Source: a bacterium
Lineage (GTDB): Bacteria; Cyanobacteriota; Vampirovibrionia; Gastranaerophilales; Gastranaerophilaceae
Assembly: GCA_017396695.1 (NCBI GenBank)
Contig: JAFQLC010000018.1
Location: 248,001-312,000, forward strand
Direction of reading: 5' to 3'
Length of the DNA stretch: 64,000 bases
Position numbers and translations under genes: made by a program. Under the pieces are notes generated by a model that was not told the origin of the DNA, made no database searches, and saw only the letters and a program-made list of their open reading frames with translations. This document shows positions 59,883-64,000 of this stretch, piece by piece. The first letter of the stretch is position 1. Every line of letters begins with the position of its first letter.

Positions 59883-61155
59883 GTTCAAATCTTTCGTAAA
59901 TTTTGTCTATATTGTTCAAATATTTTTCTTGGTTAAACACTTCGGAAAGTTCTTTTTCTGTTAGGTGTTTTGCCATATTATCTTTGAAATTTTGCTTGTT
60001 GTTATATGCATTAAATGCTTCTTGTTGAACAATTTTATAGGCTTCTTCTCGGGTGAGCCCTTTATTGCAAAGCGCAAGAAGGGCGCCTTGAGAATAAATA
60101 ATTCCGCCATATTTTTCGATGTTTTCAATCATATTAGCTTCTTTTACATTTAAATTGGCTAAAAGTTTTTCAAATCGTTTTAACATATAATGAACAAGAA
60201 TAAAGCTATCAGGGAATATTACTCTTTCAACACTTGAGTGTGATATATCTCTTTCGTGCCAAAGGGCAATATTATCTAAACTTGCAATAGCGTTTGATTT
60301 CACAACACGAGCAAGCCCGCATAAGTTTTCGCCTGAAATTGGATTTTTCTTGTGTGGCATTGCAGAAGAGCCTTTTTGCCCTTTGCTGAAGCCTTCTTCA
60401 ACTTCTGCTACTTCCCATCTTTGCAAGTGCCTGAGTTCAAGTGAAAAACTTTCAATAACAGATGCAATAAGGGCAAGTGTGTGCAAAATATAGGAGTGTC
60501 TGTCTCTTGAGATAACCTGAGTTGAAATTCTCGCAGGTTTTAAGTTTAGATATTCGCAAGTTAATTTTTCAATTTCTGTGTCAATGTTAGAGTATGTGCC
60601 ACATGGACCAGATAACATTCCAATAGATATTTCATCTAGTGCATCTTTTAATCTTTTTTCAGCTCGCTCTAACATATCAAGCAAGTTTAAAAATTTAAAA
60701 CCAAAAGTTATAACTTCTGCCCCAATTCCGTGTGAGCGCCCAAGGCAAGGTGTGTTTTTATATTTTTTTGCAAGTTTTTTTGTTGTTTCAATAGTTTTAG
60801 AAAGTTCAGTAAAAATCAACTCGGCACTATGTTTAATTTGAAGTGCAAAAGCTGTGTCAATCACGTCTGAGCTTGTAAGGCCCATATGAATATAGTGCGA
60901 ATAGTCTGACCCTACATATTCATTAACGCAAGTAAGAAAAGCAATAACATCGTGGTGAACTTCGGCTTCAAGCTCTTCGATTCGCTTAAGGTCAAAATTA
61001 GCCTTTTTTTCAATTTCCGTAAGTGCGATATCTGGGATTTTTCCAAGTTTGTTGTATGCCTTGCACACTGCAAGTTCAACATTGAGGAAATATTTGAATT
61101 TACTTTCTAATTCCCAAATTTTTTTCATTTCTTCGGTTGTGTATCTTTCAATCAT
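59875..61155 (-). CDS. purB: Adenylosuccinate lyase
   Basis: Acts twice in purine synthesis (SAICAR to AICAR and adenylosuccinate to AMP). 426 aa with the fumarase/aspartase superfamily signature GSSAMPHKKNPISGENL (residues about 256-272), HHDVIAFLTCVNE, and MGLTSSDVIDTAFALQ and GRSHGIGAE for the active site histidines and serines. Length normal. No other purine gene is adjacent. The 5' end is separated by about 100 bases from sepF. Confidence 0.95.
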   Translation of the reverse strand: MIERYTTEEMKKIWELESKFKYFLNVELAVCKAYNKLGKIPDIALTEIEKKANFDLKRIEELEAEVHHDVIAFLTCVNEYVGSDYSHYIHMGLTSSDVIDTAFALQIKHSAELIFTELSKTIETTKKLAKKYKNTPCLGRSHGIGAEVITFGFKFLNLLDMLERAEKRLKDALDEISIGMLSGPCGTYSNIDTEIEKLTCEYLNLKPARISTQVISRDRHSYILHTLALIASVIESFSLELRHLQRWEVAEVEEGFSKGQKGSSAMPHKKNPISGENLCGLARVVKSNAIASLDNIALWHERDISHSSVERVIFPDSFILVHYMLKRFEKLLANLNVKEANMIENIEKYGGIIYSQGALLALCNKGLTREEAYKIVQQEAFNAYNNKQNFKDNMAKHLTEKELSEVFNQEKYLNNIDKIYERFELS

Positions 61156-61205
61156 ATTTCCTCGTCTTTTAAGTTTTACTTGATTATTTTACTATAAACA
61201 CATGC

Positions 61206-61239
61206 AAAAATCGCCTTTTAAAAATTCAAAAGGCGATTT
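61206..61239 (-). terminator. Terminator after sepF
   Basis: Twelve-base stem AAATCGCCTTTT / AAAAGGCGATTT (61208-61219 and 61228-61239). Read on the minus strand it is followed by a T run (A run at 61206-61210 on the plus strand), so it ends the yggS-sepF transcript before purB. Confidence 0.8.
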
Positions 61240-61256
61240 AGGTATTATATATAGAA

Positions 61257-61757
61257 CTATTGAGGCAGAGAATTGCTCCAAAGAGCGTCACGGCTCATTT
61301 TAGAGCTTAATACTTCTTGTGATAAATTGATGTTGCTTGGTGTGAAGATGAATACGAAATCACCAATTTTTCTTTGGTTTCCATCTAGTGCGTGTGTGCA
61401 ACCACACAAGAAGTCAACAATTCTTTGTGATTGGTCACGGTCAAGCAATTGAAGGTTCAAAATAACAGTTTTGCGTTCTTTAAGTGCAGCAACAATTGTT
61501 GTTGATTCGTTAAATGCACGTGGTTCAAACACCACAACTTCGTAATTGCCTTTTCCTGCCATTGGAACTACCTTTAAATTTCTGTCATTTCTAGAAGCTG
61601 TTTTGAAAGCTGGTTCTAGTGCTGCGTTTCTGTCTGTTGGATAATCAATATCCATACCAAAGTCGTCTTGCATTTCATCAAATACGTCTTGGTCTCTTTC
61701 ACCAATTGCTGAAGTTAGATAACTAACCACTTTTTTGATTTGTTCTACTGCGCCCAA
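61257..61757 (-). CDS. sepF: Cell division protein SepF
   Basis: 166 aa. An N-terminal amphipathic segment (MGAVEQIKKVVSYLT) that can bind membrane, an acidic linker, then the SepF core with YEVVVFEPRAFNESTTIVAAL, KERKTVILNLQLLDRDQSQRIVDFLCGCTHALDGN and a FVFIFTPSNINLS ending. SepF replaces or supplements FtsA/ZipA at the Z-ring in Gram-positives and cyanobacteria. It is 20 bases downstream of yggS, the usual sepF neighbour. Confidence 0.93.
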   Translation of the reverse strand: MGAVEQIKKVVSYLTSAIGERDQDVFDEMQDDFGMDIDYPTDRNAALEPAFKTASRNDRNLKVVPMAGKGNYEVVVFEPRAFNESTTIVAALKERKTVILNLQLLDRDQSQRIVDFLCGCTHALDGNQRKIGDFVFIFTPSNINLSQEVLSSKMSRDALWSNSLPQ

Positions 61758-61777
61758 TTTTTTTCTCCTTTTATAGT

Positions 61778-62455
61778 CTATGTAAATAATGCTCTTCCGA
61801 TACGGATAATCGTCGCTCCTTCTTGCACTGCGATTTTATAATCATCTGACATACCCATCGAAAGCTCTTGAAGGGAATGTTTTTCTTTTAGCTTGCGCAT
61901 TTCAGAAAACAATCTTCCCAAGGTTAATTCATCTGCTCCAAGAGGCGCCATTGTCATTAACCCTTGAACTTCGATATTTGCCGTATTTTGTGCAATATCT
62001 AGGAATTTATCCAACTGTGAAGGTGCGATACCTGTTTTGGTTTCTTCAAAACTATTGTTAACTTGAATCAATATTTTTTGAATAATACCTTTGGACCTTG
62101 CAATTGTGGAAAGTTCATTGAGTAATTCTTCAGATTCAACTGATTGTATTAAACTAAAAACCCCCGCCGCTTTTTTTGCTTTGTTTCTTTGTAAGTGTCC
62201 AATGAAATGATAATTTGAACTCAGCCTTATTTCATCATCTAAACTGTTGATTTTTTCAACAGATTCAATGACTCTACTTTCGCCGAAATCACGGAGCCCT
62301 ACTCGCCAAGCCTCAACCAAATGCTCAGCGCTATAGTACTTAGTGACCGCTACAATTTTAGGATTATAACCTTTGATATTTTCTTTGATAACCTCAAGAT
62401 TACATCTTATTCTGTCTTGTAGCTCGTTATTCATACTATCGTTTCTGTAAGTCAT
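61778..62455 (-). CDS. yggS: YggS family PLP homeostasis protein
   Basis: Pyridoxal-5'-phosphate-binding protein of the alanine-racemase N-terminal fold that buffers PLP. The PLP lysine is in IVAVTKYYSAEHL, and FGESRVIESVEKI, YHFIGHLQRNKAKKA and ELSMGMSDDYKIAVQEGATIIRIGRALF are family signatures. Two ATG codons (62455 and 62434) and a TTG at 62470 are possible starts; the internal one at 62434 begins right before the helix NNELQDRI. Directly upstream of sepF, a conserved pair. Confidence 0.92.
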   Translation of the reverse strand: MTYRNDSMNNELQDRIRCNLEVIKENIKGYNPKIVAVTKYYSAEHLVEAWRVGLRDFGESRVIESVEKINSLDDEIRLSSNYHFIGHLQRNKAKKAAGVFSLIQSVESEELLNELSTIARSKGIIQKILIQVNNSFEETKTGIAPSQLDKFLDIAQNTANIEVQGLMTMAPLGADELTLGRLFSEMRKLKEKHSLQELSMGMSDDYKIAVQEGATIIRIGRALFT

Positions 62456-62470
62456 ATTTACTCTAATCAA

Positions 62471-62729
62471 GAGTATAATTTTATTTTATATTAATTTTTT
62501 AAGGGTGCAAAAAATATTTTTTACTGGTTTTTTGGCATTTTTTAAAACATGCTGAAATCATGTCATGGTGCATGTTTTGGCATGATTAATCATACCTTTA
62601 CAATTCTTAATATACTTGGTTTTTGCCCTTATTTTTCGGTGTTTTTTATAATTCAAGGCATGCTTTTTTCTTCATTTTTTAAATTAATTTTTGTGGTATA
62701 ATTTTTGCAACTATTTATGAGGTTTAAAA
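62471..62729. other. Intergenic region with inverted repeat and promoter
   Basis: 259 bases between yggS (minus) and the GNAT gene (plus). It contains several CATG-rich repeats and no open reading frame. AAAACATGC / GCATGTTTT (62544-62552 and 62570-62578) is a 9-base inverted repeat with a 17-base spacer; CATG is repeated further at 62557-62590 and GCATGC at 62658-62663. Confidence 0.5.
62694..62702 (+). promoter_or_regulatory. Extended -10 of the GNAT gene
   Basis: TGGTATAAT (62694-62702) is a consensus extended -10, 28 bases before the ATG at 62730. GAGG at 62719-62722 is the ribosome-binding site. No good -35 is seen. Confidence 0.5.
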
Positions 62730-63743
62730 ATGTACGAAGTTCAATTTTTAACTGAACAATATTTCAAAATTTTTAAGGGTGTTTATGAGGATTTTAAATT
62801 AAAATCGAAATCTGATTTCAAATTTGAACTTGAACCTTTAGATTATATTGATTTCATAGGTGCATTTGAAAAAAAACTAATTAATTGTTTAATTCTTTTA
62901 GAAGATGGCATTCCAACCGCATTTCTTGCATATTCAACAGAAGAAAATATGGCAATTGAGCTTTATTTAATTCATTGCATAGGTAATGTTGACCTAGAAA
63001 ACAAAGCATCAGCTCTTGTTAAATTTTTCTTAGAAAACACTGAAAATATTAGAGATAAAAGAATTGTAAGCTACCCAATGCTTGGTGTGCAAAAGAAATA
63101 TCAAAACGTTTTAAAATCTTATGGTTTTGATTTTGTTGACATCGGCGTTATGTCTTTTGATATTGAATCTAAAGAAAAGAGAAAAAATTTCTTAGATAAT
63201 TTTGATAAAACTTTGCCAATCGGATTTAGCATTGTTCCATATTCAAAACAATATTTTGATGAAGTTTCAATTGTTATTAATTCAGCTTTTGAAAGCTCAA
63301 ATGATGCAAAATATGATGAAAGATTCTTAACAATTACAGGAAGTATTGATATTCAAAACAAAACAATAACTTCAATTTACGGGAAATTTATAGATGAAGC
63401 ATCTTCAATTCTTCTTTATGAAAATAAAGTTGTAGGTTTTACTTTTGTAAATATCATTGGAAGAAATATCGCAAATATTACCCTTGTTGGAATTGCTCCT
63501 GAATTTAGAGGGCAAAAACTCTCAACGCCATTGATTGGTTATACTTTGAGAGAATTAATAAAATTATATGATGACTTTAATGTCGATATAGCAAATTTAA
63601 ATGTGAGTGTGGATTTATCAAACTTAAGTGCATATAACATGTATAAAAAAGCAGGATTTAAAGAAACTTATATGTACCCACAAGCATATTTACAGAAAAT
63701 AGAGAGAATAGTTCCTGCAGAAACAGAGGAAGAAGTAGAATGA
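62730..63743 (+). CDS. Double-GNAT domain protein
   Basis: 337 aa with two GNAT-like halves. The N-terminal half (residues about 1-150) has a weak pattern; the C-terminal half (about 160-335) has the motif A GIAPEFRGQKLSTPLIGYTL (acetyl-CoA pyrophosphate loop RGxxLS) and LNVSVDLSNLSAYNMYKKAGF. Tandem GNAT proteins include mycothiol synthase and others, but the substrate is unknown. Its TGA overlaps the next ATG (ATGA), so it is coupled to the aminotransferase. Confidence 0.8.
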   Translation: MYEVQFLTEQYFKIFKGVYEDFKLKSKSDFKFELEPLDYIDFIGAFEKKLINCLILLEDGIPTAFLAYSTEENMAIELYLIHCIGNVDLENKASALVKFFLENTENIRDKRIVSYPMLGVQKKYQNVLKSYGFDFVDIGVMSFDIESKEKRKNFLDNFDKTLPIGFSIVPYSKQYFDEVSIVINSAFESSNDAKYDERFLTITGSIDIQNKTITSIYGKFIDEASSILLYENKVVGFTFVNIIGRNIANITLVGIAPEFRGQKLSTPLIGYTLRELIKLYDDFNVDIANLNVSVDLSNLSAYNMYKKAGFKETYMYPQAYLQKIERIVPAETEEEVE

Positions 63744-64000
63744 AAGACAAAGATTATTTAATGATTCCAGGGCCAACTCCAGTTCCTGAAACTGTACTTT
63801 TGGCACACGCTAAACACCCAATTGGACACAGAAGTAAAGAATTTTCGGCAATTTTGAACAGATGTCACGCTGGTCTTAAATGGTTATTCCAAACCGAAAA
63901 TGATGTTTATATCTTAACTTCATCGGGCACAGGTGCAATGGAATCGGCAATGTCGAACCTTGTTAACCCAGGGGATAAAGTTCTTTCATTAGTTATCGGC
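63740..64000 (+). CDS. Class V aminotransferase (5' part, cut by window edge)
   Basis: 87 codons visible: MKDKDYLMIPGPTPVPE, then HPIGHRSKEFSAILNRC and ILTSSGTGAMESAMSNLVNPGDKVLS. The IPGPTPVP start and the SSGTGAMESA phosphate-binding segment match the alanine-glyoxylate / serine-glyoxylate / (S)-ureidoglycine aminotransferase group (PucG/AGXT-like), also found in archaeal-type L-aspartate dehydrogenase operons. The catalytic Lys and remaining sequence lie outside the window. Coupled to the GNAT gene by a 4-base overlap. Confidence 0.85.
   Translation, partial: MKDKDYLMIPGPTPVPETVLLAHAKHPIGHRSKEFSAILNRCHAGLKWLFQTENDVYILTSSGTGAMESAMSNLVNPGDKVLSLVIG

Noticed and set aside
1..64000. tRNA, rRNA, CRISPR, IS or prophage elements
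   Set aside because: None of the intergenic gaps holds a tRNA cloverleaf or repeat-spacer unit, and no transposase, integrase or phage protein was seen.

Overview
The window is an AT-rich (about two thirds A+T by eye), very compact bacterial chromosome segment with about 70 protein genes, many overlapping by 4 to 30 bases. I saw no rRNA, tRNA, CRISPR array, insertion sequence or phage gene. The gene set points to a diderm anaerobe: Kdo transferase (waaA), a BamA/Omp85 protein and a pilus secretin indicate an outer membrane; HydF indicates an [FeFe] hydrogenase and fermentative life. NusB is long (218 aa) with an N-terminus of the cyanobacterial type, SepF and a three-POTRA Omp85 are present, and the pilin starts with an FTLAEVLLVL segment. 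Together these suggest a non-photosynthetic cyanobacterial relative (Vampirovibrionia/Melainabacteria, most likely gut Gastranaerophilales). That placement is inference.

Layout. 0-6.7 kb: spermidine synthase (cut by the window edge), EngB GTPase, an rRNA 2'-O-methyltransferase, an M24 peptidase, YjbQ, WaaA and a DUF4127 protein. 6.7-13.9 kb: a reduced division/cell-wall operon murF-mraY-murD-ftsW-murG-folC. 13.8-22.5 kb: rnpA/rpmH, proC, rpsU, yajQ-nadK-recN, ftsY/nusB, an orphan HgdB-like Fe-S protein and a 52-aa small gene. 22.6-29.8 kb: corA, secG, the flagellar rod/hook genes flgC-flgB-flgG-type x2 with a FliK-like gene, prmC and an MFS transporter. 29.9-39.7 kb: a small helical protein and obg, then a type IV pilus/type II secretion operon (PilP-like, secretin, PilB, PilC, pilin).

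39.9-45.1 kb: hydF divergent from a CopG-type regulator, then a set of proteins with few recognisable relatives (membrane protein, TPR protein, GNAT-like protein, 146-aa protein). 45.1-54 kb: S1 protein and ispH, a class II aldolase followed by a degenerate ThiC-like protein, bamA, dxs and another orphan protein. 54-64 kb: gatA, yraN, a YvyF-like zinc protein, hisB with a hisC-HAD fusion, a secreted protein, a DUF378 membrane protein, purB, sepF, yggS, a double-GNAT protein and the start of a class V aminotransferase.

The genes are mostly housekeeping: envelope synthesis (MurF/MraY/MurD/FtsW/MurG, WaaA, BamA), isoprenoids by the MEP route (Dxs, IspH), histidine (HisB plus HisC-HAD covers three consecutive steps), ribosome and RNA factors, and surface organelles. 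The observations most worth following are the ThiC homologue that has lost its Fe-S cluster motif and metal-binding histidines, a short N-terminal motif (Met-Lys/Asn-Ile/Val ... Ser-Phe) shared by three otherwise unrelated proteins, the HisC-HAD fusion, and a possible free-standing DUF262-like segment upstream of obg.
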